A DNA stretch of 64,000 bases from contig JAUJOR010000006.1 in the NCBI GenBank assembly GCA_030447525.1, positions 193,331-257,330 on the forward strand, read 5' to 3'. The position numbers were made by a program, and so were the translations under genes. Below, one piece after another: positions 45,895 to 57,400 of this stretch (the first letter of the stretch is position 1; each line of letters opens with the position of its first letter). The notes under the pieces were generated by a model that was not told where the DNA came from, did not search any database, and was given only the letters and a program-made list of their open reading frames with translations. Source of the stretch: Chloroflexota bacterium (GTDB lineage Bacteria; Chloroflexota; UBA11872; UBA12225).

Positions 45895-46521
45895 GGCGGC
45901 GCTCGCCGCCCGGACGAGCCGGGTCGGGCTCGGCTTCGCCGTCCTCAGCGCCACGTTCCGCCCGCCGGGGCTCCTGGCCAAGATGGCGGACGCGCTGGAG
46001 CAGATCTCGGGCGGCCGGCTCGCCCTCGGTCTCGGCGCCGGGTTCGACCCTGGCGAGCACGAGCGCTTCGGGTTGCCGTTCCCCCCGGCCGGGCGCCGGA
46101 TCGCGTTGCTCGACGAGTGCTGCCTGACGCTGCGCCGACGCTGCGCCGGCTGTGCCAGCGGCCGCTCCGGTTGGTCATCGGCGAGTCCGGCGACCGCGCC
46201 CTGGAGGTGGTCGCGCGGCACGCCGACGAGTGGAACTGCGGCGCGACGTACCTCGACCGCGCGCCGGAGCGCCTCGCCCGCCTGGCGGGCCTCACCCGGC
46301 GCCCGATCGCCCGGTCCGTCAACGTGCCCGTGGTGCTCGGTGCGCCCCGCGACCCTGAGATGGCCCGCCGCTACAACGTCCACCTGGGGCTGCACGGCTC
46401 GGTGGACCAGATGGTCGCCCGCTGCGCCGAGCTCCGCGGGCTCGGCTTCGACGGCGTTTGGCTCTCCGGGACCAACGCCCGGCCGGCCTTCGAGCTGCTG
46501 CCGCGCCTCCGCGAACTCTAG
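45893..46521 (+). pseudogene. luciferase-like (LLM) flavin-dependent oxidoreductase, 5' end lost to IS3
   Basis: Bacterial-luciferase-fold, F420/FMN-dependent family. ALAARTSRVGLGFAVLSATF, LLAKMADALEQISGGRLALG and LGAGFDPGEHERFGLPFPP are typical early segments, but the first ~60 residues are missing because IS3 ends at 45894. A frame change near 46130 is followed by RPLRLVIGESGDRALEVVAR, HADEWNCGATYLD and VDQMVARCAELRGLGFDGVW. Two lesions inactivate it. Confidence 0.75.
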
Positions 46522-46610
46522 CCGGCCGGTGACCGGGCGTCGGGCCGCCGAGCGGGCTCGTTCATGGCTGGAGAGATCGGGTCCAGCGTAGGCGGCGGAT
46601 TGGCTCCCCG

Positions 46611-46900
46611 TCAATCCGCTGGCGCACTCCCGTCGGGCTCCGGCGGCGTTGGCGCAGGCGGGTACAACAGGGCCTGCAGCCGCACGGCGGCGGCCCCCTT
46701 GGGCCCCCGCAGCGCCCGGGCGTAGATGTCCAGCAGCACGCTCGCCCGCTTGTGGCCCAGGATGGCCGCGGCCGTTGCGATGTCCACGCCGCTGGCCACC
46801 AGCAGGCTGGCACACACGCGCCGGAAGTCGTGCGGGGCGAGGTCCGGGCTGCCCCCCCTCCCTCCGCGCCGCCGCCTTGAAGGAGCGCAGCACGTTGCGC
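46611..46900 (-). pseudogene. tyrosine recombinase, C-terminal fragment
   Basis: RVCASLLVASGVDIATAAAI and LGHKRASVLLDIYARAL give the end of the catalytic domain with the GH-x-x-x-x-x-x-x-x-Y motif and nucleophilic Tyr. Upstream NVLRSFKAAARREGG is in another frame. The N-terminal arm and core-binding domains are absent. With the tRNA fragment and the second integrase it marks a decayed integrative element. Confidence 0.65.
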
Positions 46901-47298
46901 TCGCAGGAAGGTGACCTGGTGGCCGGCGTGCGCCGCCCCCGGCGTGGGCGGCGCCGGAACCGACCCTCGGTCTCGGCGGGCCGCCAACGGGCCCGCGGCC
47001 GACGGAACGCGCAGCCCCGCGGCCGGCTCGGCAGGTGCAGCACTTGGTGCAGCAGTCTCATGGGGACGTGGCGGGACACTGAGGGTCGCGACGCAACGCA
47101 TCGGCGGCGCCACCAGATTGTGTGGGACGCGCAGGGACGGCCGCATCCTGGCTACGAACCAAAAGGTCAAGGAACTGTGGGTAGCAAACAGCGGGTAATT
47201 CTGGGGTAATCACGTTGCGCGCCATGCACATCCGACCACGCCGTACGCGCCGACGGCGCGGCTCTGCCAGATACGAATGCGCCGTCTGCGGAGGAGTC

Positions 47299-47360
47299 AG
47301 GAGGTAGAGCGTCCGGCTGTTAACCGGTAGGTTCGAGGTTCGAATCCTCGTCAGGGAGCC
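47299..47360 (+). tRNA. partial tRNA-Asn (GTT), 3' portion, likely attachment-site remnant
   Basis: From the D-loop onward the sequence folds as tRNA-Asn. The anticodon stem CCGG/CCGG holds loop CTGTTAA (anticodon GTT at 47319-47321). The T arm CGAGG-TTCGAAT-CCTCG is perfect, and the 3' acceptor strand TCAGGGAG-CC is present. The 5' side does not pair: the bases before the D-loop (GAGGAGTC) match neither the acceptor complement TCCCTGA nor GCTC. A 3' tRNA fragment beside an integrase is the classic product of integration into a tRNA gene. Confidence 0.75.
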
Positions 47361-47470
47361 CCCCCTCCTATCTGGAAGGCCACCCGAACGGGCGGCCTTC
47401 TCCGCGCCCGAAGCCCCCAATGGGTGCAATTGGAACAGAAAACCCCTCCGATCCCGCTGTTCCCGCACCC

Positions 47471-47825
47471 TCAGTCGGCGCCCGGTCCCGCGCCGCCCGT
47501 CCCGTTCGCCTCCCCGTCTGCCACCGTAGACCCGGCTCCCGTAGACCCTTTCTCCGTGGCCCCCGCGGCCTCAGCCTCGCGCCGGTAGTAGTCGCTCAGT
47601 TGACGGAACGCTGAGCCGGGGGTGCGCTTGACGGCGTGGGCGTACACCCGCGCCGTGATGGCCGGACTGGCATGCCCGAGGATCTGGCTGACCTCCGGCA
47701 GCGGGACGCCGTCGGCGCGGAGGTGTGAGGCCGCCGTATGGCGTAGGTCGTGCATGCGGTAGTGCACCGGCATACCGGCCCGCGCCAGCAGCTTGCTGAA
47801 GTCGTCAGCGTCATCGTTGCCTCCT
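47471..47825 (-). pseudogene. tyrosine recombinase (phage-type integrase), C-terminal fragment
   Basis: DDADDFSKLLARAGMPVHYR, then MHDLRHTAASHLRADGVPLP (His-x-x-Arg box) and ILGHASPAITARVYAHAVKR (nucleophilic Tyr) give the C-terminal third of an integrase. It ends 110 nt from the tRNA-Asn 3' end, the normal location for an integrase beside its attachment site. Upstream it is fused in open frame to VirB4 sequence near 47825, so the N-terminal two thirds were deleted. Confidence 0.75.
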
Positions 47826-47829
47826 CTCG

Positions 47830-48660
47830 CTCCCGGCGAGGACAGGTATGCCGTCGAGCCGATCGCCGGCGGCGACCGGCGCCACACCGCCGTGGAGCGG
47901 GCGGGCGGCGACCTCCGCTGGCTCGGTCGTGACCAGCTCGTGCTCGGCGGCGCTGGCCTCGATCTGCAGGGCGACGCTCCCCACGGGCGCAGAGCAGCCC
48001 CTCGCCCTTCCCGGCGGCCAGGAGGAACTGGCGCTCCTCGGCGGTGAGGCCGAACAGCTCCACCAGCCGGTCGACCGTCGCCCCGTCCTGCTTCAGCAGC
48101 AGCGTGACGGCGGCGTTGGCCAGCACCGCCCGTCCGGCGTCCGAGCCGGTGAAGTCGGTCACCGACTGGGAGATGGTCACCAGGCCCAGGTAGTACTTGC
48201 GGCGCGGCGGGCCAGGCCGGCGAGGAAGGCCCCGCCCTCGCGGTACTGGAGGAGGCTCCAGGCCTCGTCCACCACCAGCAGGCGGGGGCGCCGGGCGCGC
48301 GCACCTGGGCCCAGACGAAGGTGGTGATGACGTGGATGGCCAGGGGCGCAGGCTCCGGCTCCAGGCGCTGGATGTTGAAGACGACGAAGGAGCGGTCCAG
48401 GGCGACGCTGGTGGGGCCGGCGAAGAGCCCGGCGAGCGAGCCCTCGACGTAGCGGTGCAGGCGGGCGACCAGCCCGGCCGCCGTGGCGTCGCCCCCGGCC
48501 CCCTCCTGGAGCACGGCGTAGAGGTGGCGCAGGAGGGGGCGGGGCGGGCGTGGGTGGCCGGGTCGCGGGTAATCCCGGCGCGGGCGTAGGTGGCGTAGAG
48601 GGCGCGGTCGAGCACCCCTCGCTCGTGGGCACCCAGGGGCGTCTCCGGCGTGGCCACCAT
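47830..48660 (-). pseudogene. VirB4/TraC-type conjugation ATPase, C-terminal part, frameshifted
   Basis: This ATPase powers type IV secretion pili. Walker B is seen as RLLVVDEAWSLLQYREGGAF (near 48255-48290). Around it are SFVVFNIQRLEPEPAPLAIH, KYYLGLVTISQSVTDFTGSD and ANAAVTLLLKQDGATVDRLV, all typical of the C-terminal half. TAEERQFLLAAGKGEGLL follows. At least three frame changes occur, and the Walker A half is missing. It is the clearest evidence for a former integrative conjugative element here. Confidence 0.75.
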
Positions 48661-48689
48661 GAGCCTCCAGCAGGGCGATCACGGCCGTC

Positions 48690-49055
48690 ACCTGCTCGGC
48701 CAGGACGTCCTGGGCGTCATCCTCGTCGGCGTCCGAGGCCGGCTCGCGCGCGCCGGACGGGGTGGCCGGCGACTCTGCCGGTGCAGCGGACGCGCCGGCG
48801 CGGGCGCCTCCTGCGCGTAAGCGGCAGGGCCGCCGGCGCGCCCAGGGCGGCGGCGAGAACGAGTGCCAGCAGCACCAGGCCGGCCACTCGCAGCCTCCGG
48901 CCCCGTCGCCACGCCGGCCGGGCGGATGCGCTACGGTCACGTGAAGGGGGCGCACTCCCGGGGGATGGGCATGTCCAGAGCGTCGGCATAGCGGGCCTCC
49001 TGTGGGCGTTTTGGATGGGATCGGGCGAGGCGACGAAGCGGGCCCGTCTGACCAC
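48690..49055 (-). CDS. small membrane or exported protein of the conjugative remnant (uncertain)
   Basis: One hydrophobic segment (RVAGLVLLALVLAAALGAPA) after a basic N-terminus, then a Pro/Ala/Arg-rich tail that changes frame (AYAQEAPAPA). Upstream of the VirB4 fragment on the same strand, it may be a VirB2/VirB3-like or other small conjugation protein, but no motif confirms this. The frame is insecure. Confidence 0.35.
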
Positions 49056-49439
49056 AGAGCATGGGGGCGACTGATTACGAGAGGGTTACGCAACGGCACC
49101 CGATCGGGCGGCGGGCCGGTTACGGGACTCGTAACCGGCTCGCTGTGCCACTACCTCACCGCCTCACTCGCTCCCCCGCGGGCCTCTCGAGCAACCGGCA
49201 TACTCGACGGAATCACTCGCCCGTGCCCGGCAGGACGACGGGCCGCACCCAGCGCTTCCGTAACTCGGTGGTGAGTGACGCAGCAGTTACGGACTCGGAC
49301 GCCTGCGGACGGCGGCCGGGACGATCGTGCCCGGGGAGGCACGAGTGGTCCTCGGGCATCAGGAGCGTCGGCCCTCCTGGGGTGAACCGGTACTGGCGCA
49401 GGCGCTCGCCCAGTCACGGAGCGGGCGCTTCGTCGGTGC

Positions 49440-49633
49440 GCTGGCCGGGCACGCTCAATCCGGCGCCCACGAGCCGGAGAACGTGGGTTCCTGGGTCGCT
49501 GGAGAACGCTGGGCTCACGCTGGAGGGCACACTGCGCGAGTGGCAGCTCTACAAGGGTCGGCACCCCGACCTGCGCATACGCGCCGTGCTACGGCGGGAC
49601 TGGAACGGCGAGACCTCCCATCGCCCGCCCTGA
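49440..49633 (+). pseudogene. GNAT acetyltransferase, C-terminal fragment
   Basis: SLENAGLTLEGTLREWQLYK followed by GRHPDLRIRAVLRRDW matches the end of RimJ/RimL-type acetyltransferases (usually E-x-x-GF-x-x-EG-x-x-R-x-x-x-x-x-x-G). The acetyl-CoA loop is not present in frame upstream. Confidence 0.5.
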
Positions 49634-49763
49634 CGAACGCCAGAGCCATGGTTACGGCAGCGGCTGTCCGCGCAGTCGTGGGACGTGCTGCTCGTCCCTG
49701 GGCCATCGATCGAGGACGTCAGCCACCGCGTGGGGACGTACGCTGACGCAGATGCGCGCGTCC

Positions 49764-50312
49764 ACGGCTGGTGCTGGTCGGCGGGCTGCCGGGTGCAGCA
49801 AGACGACCCTCGCGCGGCGGCTGGCCGACGAAGGCGCGCTCTGGCTGCCGCTGCTGTCGGCCGACGCACTGCGCACGGGGATGGGCGACGCGCTCGACGC
49901 GTGGGACGACCCGAGGACCGCACGGACCGGTCGGGCCGTGTTCGACGTGTTCTACCACACGGCTGAGTCGCTGCTGCGGGACGGCGTCAGCCTGATCGCC
50001 GAGGCGTCGTACCGGCGCGGGCTGGACGAGCGCCGCCTCCGGCCACTGACGGAGATCGCGCGGGCGCGCACGTCCACTGCCGCGTGCCGATCGAGCTGAC
50101 CCGGGAGCGCTTCCTCGCCCGCGAGCCGACGCGCCTGCGCCGGAGGCGACGGCGGCGACGTCCCCGGGCGAGCTCGACCGCGGCGAGTTCGACTGGAGCC
50201 CCTTCGAGCGCTCGAACTCGACGTGCCGCGGCTCGAGGTCGACACCCGCGACGGCTATCTCCCCGGGCTCGACGAGATCGTCGTGATATTGAATCTGGAT
50301 TCCCCAAACCGG
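49764..50312 (+). pseudogene. P-loop kinase (zeta-toxin or nucleotide-kinase-like), frameshifted
   Basis: The sequence reconstructs as LVLVGGLPGAGKTTLARRLA (Walker A near 49770-49830, split by a one-nt shift), then LWLPLLSADALRTGMGDALD, VFDVFYHTAESLLRDGVSLI and AEASYRRGLDERRLRPLTEI, followed in another frame by CRVPIELTRERFLARE. This is an AAA/zeta-toxin-type small-molecule kinase of about 180 residues. At least three indels break it. Such genes occur in toxin-antitoxin and resistance contexts; the substrate is unknown. Confidence 0.65.
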
Positions 50313-50460
50313 TGAGCCTTGGGCGCCGATTCGGCGGCCAGAATATGACTCAGAGGAAGAAGACTCAGGGCAACACCAGCAGCACCCCACGAGTCCCCCA
50401 GTGCCCACGCCCACGGCCACGAGGCTGGCGCCCGCTGCCGCATCGGACGCGACCGGGACT

Positions 50461-50960
50461 CCTGGCGCCGGTGTTGCTGCTCCTGAAGACCTGCTGGCAC
50501 GCTTGCTCGCCCAGGGAATCGTCGAGGGGGTGGCCACGAGGCTGCTGGCCACGCGTGGCCCGGCCGTCGTCAAGCGCAGCTGGCGTACGACGCCTACCGT
50601 CCGTGGACGAAGCACCCCGCCGGCGCCCTGGTGCAGGCGATCAAGAGAGGACTGGGAGCGCCGCCCGGCTGGGTCGACGCGCAGGCACAGGCGCGGCCCG
50701 CCGCCCGGCGAGCGGAGGAGGAGCACGCCAGGGCGCGGCGCGGAGGAGCGGATCGAGGGGCGCTGGGATTCTGGCTGCTGGGCCAGCGGCGCGGCCGGGA
50801 GCCGACGGAGGCGGAGGTCGCCGTCAAGCGCGCGCGGCTCCTCGCGCGTTTGGAGGACGCAGGACCGCCCGCCGGCACCGGGCGAAGCGCCCATTCCGAG
50901 CGGGGAAGGTCCTGGCCAGCAAACGGACCGCAGATCGGTGCTCATCGGCAACAACCGGGG
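50461..50960 (+). pseudogene. ICE/phage replication-initiator-like fragment
   Basis: DLLARLLAQGIVEGVATRLL, then VVKRQLAYDAYRPWTKHPAG in a second frame, and ALVQAIKRGLGAPPGWVDAQ match the helical C-terminal module of replication or relaxase-associated proteins of integrative elements (pattern AYLPYR-x-x-NPAG-x-L-x-x-AI). A charged tail follows. One frame change near 50580. Consistent with the adjacent conjugative remnant. Confidence 0.5.
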
Positions 50961-51040
50961 CGGGTTTACCGCCTGGGGAGGACGCTTCGTGATCATTGGC
51001 GTCGCGCGCGGCGAGGGGGTGCCATCTGCGCCACTCGCGA

Positions 51041-51095
51041 TTATCGGAATGCCTATGGGGCATTGCCACCAGCGGATCATCGTTTGTAAGCGTGG
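51041..51095 (+). repeat. TTAYCGG-N42-GCGTGG element, copy I
   Basis: TTATCGG, 42 nt, GCGTGG followed by TTCGCG. An AATGCC/GGCATT hairpin begins one base after the left arm. It lies 150 nt upstream of the IS1182-type element. Confidence 0.65.
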
Positions 51096-51242
51096 TTCGC
51101 GACGGCGAGTAGGTCGGCTGGTGCGCTGCGGATTAGTTGTCGTCGACACTGTTGGCGAATTCGACGAGGCCTCTTCCGGTGTGGGGCGCGGTGGGGTAGG
51201 GTGAGGGTCCCCCGTGGAACCGGGGGGGGAGGAGGAGGCCCT

Positions 51243-52876
51243 ATGTCACTGCATCCGCAAGCGATCGGGCCGGTGCCCGACGAGACCGCTCGCGTCGCCC
51301 GAGCCGTCTTCCCGCGCGGCAATCCGTATCTGCGAGCTGCGAGACGTGCTGGGCAGCGTCTACGCCGACGAGGACTTCGCCGACCTGTTCCCCGGCGGCG
51401 GCCAGTCAGCGGAGGCGCCGTGGCGACTCGCCTTGGTGACGGTGCTGCAGTTCGCCGAGGGGCTCTCGGATCGGCAAGCGGCGGAGGCCGTCCGGAGCCG
51501 GATCGACTGGAAGTACCTGCTCGCACTCGAGTTGACCGACACCGGCTTCCATTACTCGGTGCTGTCGGAGTTCCGCACCCGGCTCATTGCCGGGTCGGCG
51601 GCACCGGCTGCTCGATGGGCTCTTGGGCGAATGCCAGACCCGCGGCTGGCTCAAGCGCGGAGGGCGCCAGCGCACGGATGCGACCCGCGTCCTCGGGGCG
51701 CTCCGCCAGCTCAACCGGCTGGAATGTGTTGCCGAGACGCTGCGCCAGGCCCTCAATGCCCTCGCCACCATGGCCCCCAGTGGCTGCGGGCCCAGGTCAC
51801 CCGGGTGGTTCGACCGCTACGGGGCGCGGGTCGAAGACGCCCGTTTGCCGACGAGCCCCGATGCCCGACAGCGGTACGCCGAGGTCATCGGGGCGGACGG
51901 ACGCCACCTGCTGACCGCCATCACCGCGCCAGAGGCTCCCGCAGGGCTCCGCGAGTCCCGGCAGTCGAACCTGCGTCGGGTGTGGGTCCATCAATATGAA
52001 TGGGTCGACGGCCACCTCCGCTGGCGCGATCCGAAGAACTCCCCGCCCCCCGCGCAGCGCCTGGATACGCCCTATGAGCCGGAAGCGCGCTACGGCACCA
52101 AGCGCACCACCAGCTGGGTGGGGTACAAGGTGCACTTGACCGAAAGCTGCGACGAAGACAGTCCCCATCTGGTGACGCACGTGGAGACCACCACGGCGAC
52201 GACCTCGGACGTGAGCCGGGTCACGCCCATCCACGACGCGCTGGCGCGTCACGACCGCCTGCGCGACAGCACCTGGTGGACGCTGCCTACGTCAGCGCGG
52301 ACGCACTGGTGACCAGCCAGACGACCTACGGGGTCGATCTGCTGGGCCCGATGCAGGAGATGGGAAGTGGCAAGCCAAGGCCGGGCAAGGGTATGACGTC
52401 AGCCACTTCACGGTCGGGCGGCGCAGACGGTGACCTGTCCTCAGGGCCGAACGAGCCGTCGGTGGGTGCCGACCCTCACGCGCCGGCACCAGGAGACCAT
52501 CACCGTGGCGTTCTCAGGCACCGACTGCACCCCTTGCCCGGCGCGCGCCCAGTGCACGCGCTCCGCGACCATGCCCGCAGCCTGACCCTCCGCCGCGAAG
52601 CGCTGCACCTCGCCATTCAGGCGCGCGCCAGCGGCGACCACGCCGGCGTTCAAGGTCGAGAAGTACGCGCCCGGGCCGGGATCGAGCACGCTCTCCCAGG
52701 GAGTGCGAGCATTCGAGCTCCGGCAGGCCCGCTACCGGGGTCTCGCGAAGACCCACGTGCAACACGTCGCGACCGCGGTTGCCATCGACATCGCCCGGAT
52801 CTTCGCCTGGCTGCGGGAAGTGCCTCGGGCCCCCACTCGCCAGTCGAGGTTCGCCGCCCCTAGCCAACGCGCCTGA
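51243..52876 (+). pseudogene. IS1182-family transposase, frameshifted
   Basis: GGAGGAGG precedes ATG 51243. The frames together give MSLHPQAIGPVPDETARVAR, LRDVLGSVYADEDFADLFP, VLQFAEGLSDRQAAEAVRSR and IDWKYLLALELTDTGFHYSV, the IS1182 N-terminal domain. GKRTTSWVGYKVHLTESCDE-like sequence (read TKRTTSWVGYKVHLTESCDE), then HLVDAAYVSADALV and CARARAQCTR-type C-x-x-C zinc residues follow. FELRQARYRGLAKTHVQHVA and AVAIDIARIFAWL close the protein. About five frame changes. Terminal repeats were not resolved. Confidence 0.75.
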
Positions 52877-53182
52877 CGACGCTCTGCCAAGCCATGCAAT
52901 TCGCCAACAGTGTCGACGGAGACCCTCGTGCTCGTCGAGAGTGATGCCCCGCAGCGCGGAGACGGTGCGCGCTTGGACAGCCAGTAGGACCACTCGCCGT
53001 GACTACCACTTGCGGAAGCAGTGGAAGGCGGGCGCCCCCGCATCCCCGCTCCCTCAAGCGCCTGTCAATGCACCGGCCTTACCACTGGAACCGACCGTGC
53101 CGGCCTCCCGGCCACTCGGCCCGATCGACCGTCCCGCCGTCCACAGGTGCCGTAGACTACCGGCCCAACAGTGATCACCAGC

Positions 53183-53480
53183 ATGGAACAGGCGGCGGCG
53201 TTACGAGCGTCCAGCGCAGAGACCGCGCAGCGGTACTGCTTCCAGTGTGGGGCCGGCGTGCCGGCGGCGCGTCCCCACTGGCGCGTACTGCGCACGGCGG
53301 GACGTGGGGCCGGCGTACGGTGGCGCTGATCGCGCTCTGTGTCGTGCTGACGCTGCCTTTGGTTGCGTGGTCCGGGCAGCGATCTACGCTGTGCCGTGAT
53401 GCCTTGCAGCGGCGCCAGGCACGGAGAGACAAGACCCCTACGACGTTCAGGAGCGAATGGCCGTCATCACGAACGCAACA
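53183..53480 (+). CDS. small zinc-ribbon membrane protein, probably frameshifted
   Basis: The ATG frame gives QRYCFQCGAGVPAARPHWRV, half of a zinc ribbon, and stops soon after. Another frame continues with a hydrophobic helix (TVALIALCVVLTLPLVAWSG) and a basic tail. A zinc ribbon followed by one transmembrane helix is a common small-protein design of unknown role. The link between the two parts is inferred. Confidence 0.4.
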
Positions 53481-53611
53481 GACGGGCACTGCGGGGTACT
53501 ACCCCCGATCGGCGCATTCGCTGGGACCGGGGCATCACTCGCTCTCGGCATCACCCTGCCCGGCTGGCGACCGGTGGGGCCCAAGACTAGTAGTCTGCGC
53601 GGCCGATTGAC

Positions 53612-54351
53612 TTGACGGTGAAGGTCCCATCTGTGACCCAGGCGCACGCCATCCTGGAGGAGGGGCTGCGCTTGATTCGGGTCCCTGGGGCGATCACTGC
53701 GCTCGGCGGCGCGCACCGCGCGGGCGATCGCCACCGCCTCGAAGGGCTTGCGCTGGACCCGGAAGTGGCGTACGTCCTGGGGCTCCTCCACGACGTCGGA
53801 CGGCGTTCGGGCCCGCCGCGGCGCATGAGTCACGCGCCCGATGGCTACGCGTACCTCTGCGCCCTCGGCTACGAGGACGCGGCGCGGATCTGCCTGACCC
53901 ACTCGTTCCCCGCGCCACTCAAAGACGTGCGCTACGCGTTGGGCGAGTGGGACTGCTCGGGAGGACGAGGTGGGCGCGTACAGTCCTTCCTGGACGGCGT
54001 CGAGTACACCGCGTACGACCGGCTCATCCAGCTGTGTGACGCGCTGGCGCTCCCCGAGGGACCGGTGCTCATGGAGAAGCGCCTGATGGAGGTGACGCTG
54101 CGCCTCGGACTGATCCCCGGCGACCCCGAGTGGACGCTCCAGAAGTGGCGCGCCTTCCTCGCCATCAAAGACGAATTCGACGCCGCCGTGGGCGCTCTAT
54201 CTACGACGTGCTGCCGGACGTGGTGGGAAACACGTTCGGGCCAAGGGCGCGCCAACCAGAACGCCTTGGGGGTCGCCGGCGCGCCTGGAGGGTGGGGCGC
54301 ACCCGCGCGCCCCGCCAGGCGCCGAGGAGAACCCCGCGTCGTGCTCCATGA
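53612..54351 (+). CDS. HD-domain phosphohydrolase-like protein, frameshifted
   Basis: The HD core is clear: DPEVAYVLGLLHDVGRRSG (His-Asp near residue 61), then DAARICLTHSFPAPL and VEYTAYDRLIQLCDALALPE, giving the distal His and Asp ligands. The first metal His region (near 53690-53740) reads better in another frame (ARTARAIATAS), and the C-terminus shifts near 54195 to GRSIYDVLPDVVGNTFGP. Members hydrolyse nucleotides or phosphate esters; the substrate is unknown. It ends 74 nt before the left end of the Tn3-family transposon. Confidence 0.7.
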
Positions 54352-54479
54352 CGGGCGCCTCCACGGCGGGATCCACGGCGTCCTGGACGCGCCCCCGTAA
54401 GGACGTACCGGCGCTCCCCGTGTTGGCCGTCCCCCAACGTTCGTGACACCAGCCGCAAAACGCCCACCCTCCGCTGCCG

Positions 54480-57400
54480 CTAGGCGACGGCCGGGGCCTC
54501 CACGGGGAGCCGCTGGTGCATGTCCAGCCGGACCACGCCGTAGGGGTTGACGTGGCCGTAGAGCAGCGGGCTCAGGCCGCGGCGGTCCTCGACGGTCAGC
54601 CGCCCGGTCCACTCCGGCTCGCTCAGCACCCGCTGGAGCAGCAGGGTGTTGACGTAGACCAGGCAGAGTTGCAGCAGGTGCAGGCACAGCATGGCGAGCT
54701 CAGCGTCCTCGAGCCGGTTGGTGGCGAACTCCCCGCCCTTGGCGAAGAAGATGAAGCCGTTGGCGCTGTTCCAGGTCTCCACCACGTTCAGGCCCTCCTG
54801 GATCTCCCGGCGCAGCTCGGGCAGGCGGAGGTAGTCGCAGAGGAAGAGGGTCTTGTAGACCTTGCCCAGCTCGGCCATCGCCGTGTAGGTGGGGTGCTGC
54901 ACGTTGGCGCGGGTGAAGCGGCGCAGCAGGGCCTCGGCGTCGGCGGTCCCGAGCCGCAGGGCGGTGGCGTACTTGACCAGCTCGTCGTACTGCTGGTGGA
55001 TCAGGTCCCAGCGGATGGGCCGGGTCAGGACCGGCTGCAGGTTGGGGTAGGCCTCCGGCTGACCGGCGTCCGGGCGGGAGAGCTTCTGCCGCGAGAGGGC
55101 CTTGAGGCGGGGGAGCAGCCGGAAGCCCAGCAGGTGGCAGCAGGCGAAGGCGACCTCCGACTGCCCGTGGCTGTCGACGTACTGGCGGTCGACGGCCATG
55201 TGGGTGCAGTGGCGCAGCACCCCGGTGATCATGGCGGCCACCTCGGACGACGAGCAGCGCTTGAGCTGGGAGTAGATGCAGGCGGCCTTCTTGTCCACGT
55301 GCCAGTAGACCATCACCCCCGGCCCCCGATAGCGGGCGTGCCACTCGGTGAGCAGGTTCTGGTCCCAGGCGCCGAACTTCTTGGAGTCCGAGGCGCAGGC
55401 CGTGGTGGCCTCGCCCCAGACCTCGGGCAGCCGGGCGGCGAACAGGGCGTCGGCGACGCGGCCGATGGCCGCGCGCACGGCGTCGCGGGTGAGGAAGCGC
55501 CGACGGGCGTAGGCTAGGTCGTGCTCGCGCTCCCCGTGCTCGGCGCCACCCTCGACGCTGACCCGGCGGAGGCCCAGGTTGGTGCCCAGCCCGTACAGGC
55601 ACAGCAGGAGCCGCTTCTGGAGGGTGGGGCGGTCGAGGTGCTCGCGGGCGGTGGCCGTGGTGAACAGGTCGGTGAAGCCGATCCGCAGGTCGGCCTCCTT
55701 GAGCATGTCCAGCAGGCCGACCATCGGCCACCGGCGGCCCAGCTCGGCCTTGAGCGACTCCAGGTGCGGCGGCGCCGGTTGGGGGCCCAGCGGGGCGAGC
55801 TTGATCCGGCCACCGGCTCGGGTCGTGAGGGCCAGGGAGGGGTTCTGCGGGAGCTCGGCGTCGAGCGCCGCCAGGGCGGCCCGGAGGCGGTGCTGGAGGG
55901 CGGCGATGAAGGTGTCCGCCTCGAGCGGCAGCGAGAGGGCGGCGTAGTAGTCCTCCCGCCGGGCGGCGAAGTCGGCCGGGAGGTCCTCGTCCGGGTCGCG
56001 GTAGCGGTCGGCGCCGGCGACCCAGAGCTCCTTGCACCGCAGCTTGTCGCGCACGGTGTGCAGGGCGGCGATCTCGTAGCTGATGCGGTTGACCCGCGGC
56101 TGCCCCTTCGTGCCGCGCGTGACCACCAGGTCCCGCCAGGCGGGGCGCACCACCCCGTCGAGCGGCACCGGCTCCGCGGCGTCGAAGGTCGGCCGGGCGC
56201 CGGGGGCCTGCGCCGCGCGCCGGAGGAGGGCCAGGGCGTCGAGCGCCGGCCGGTGGCGCTCGTTGTTCGACCGGACGTCAAGCGCCTGCAGGAGCGGGGG
56301 GACCAGGCGGCGGTAGTGGTGGCTGTAGGAGGCGCGCATGACCGTGTACACCGTGCGCTCGTAGCCGGCGCCGGCCGCGTCGCGTTCGGCCACCAGGTCC
56401 CGCAGCGTCTGCTCCCCACCGGCGGCCGGGTGGACCACCGCCCGCACCGGCTCGTCGGGGTGCGCCAGCGAGGCCGCGGCGATGTTGCCGAGGATGGCGT
56501 GCTTGCCTCGCACGCGCTTGGCGTCGCGGAGGATGGCCCGGTCGACCCGGCGCTCGGCGCGGACGTGGAGGTGCTGCATGGCGTCGACGAGGACCTCGGC
56601 CAGCGTGTCGGTCAGTTCCTGGCTCCGGCGCCAGCAGTAGGCGGCCAGGAGGGTCAGCCGGCGCGGGGCCGGGTGGCGCCGGAGCTCGTACAGCTCCTCG
56701 GCGACGACGCGCTGCCGGAAGCGCTCCACCAGCCTGGGCGGCACGCCGTCGAACAGGTCCGGGGGCAGCCCCAGCGCGCGGAGCCGATCGAGCTTGGCGG
56801 CGGCCTGCTCCACGGTCGCCACCGAGAGGGGCCCCGCGTCCCGCTTCAGGTCGGCGAGGGCGGACTGCCCCGGCGCGCCAGGCAGGGGTGTGGCGACCTC
56901 CAGGAGGGTGTCCAGCCGGGCCTGCGCCTCCGGGGGCAGCCGCCGGAGCACCACGGCGCAGATCCGCTCGTCGTAGGCGGCGAGCGCCGTGCGGACGTGC
57001 CGCTCGACCCGGTCGGGGGTCGGGGGCTCCAGGCCCACAGCGCGGCAGCGAGCGAGGAACGCGGCGCGCAGCGCCTCTGGCTGCTGCGTCTGGGGCAGCT
57101 CGTGGGCCACCAGCCACTCGGTCACCCCCTGCTGGTCGGCGACGGTGGCCTCGCGCACGCCCAGGAAGGCGCGGATGGCGGTGCGGTGATGCGAGGCCAG
57201 CCGGCCATGCCAGTCGTAGCGCACGAAGCTGGTCGCCGGCACGCCGAGCTGCTGGGCGAGGTGGGCCACGGCCGGGCCCGGGACGTCGGCGCGGCTGCGG
57301 GGGAAGCGCCCCTCCAGCTGGAAGGCCTTCAGCAGACACGCCGCCCCCAGACGGGTGTGGGCGTCCCGCGCCCCGGGCGCGAGCTCGTCCAGCAGCTCGG

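Noticed and set aside
47281..47360. Complete functional tRNA-Asn gene
   Set aside because: The 5' acceptor and D-stem strands do not pair with the 3' side.
53316..53370. GCGTGG at a similar distance from a TACGG
   Set aside because: The left arm does not match and the sequence codes for a hydrophobic helix.
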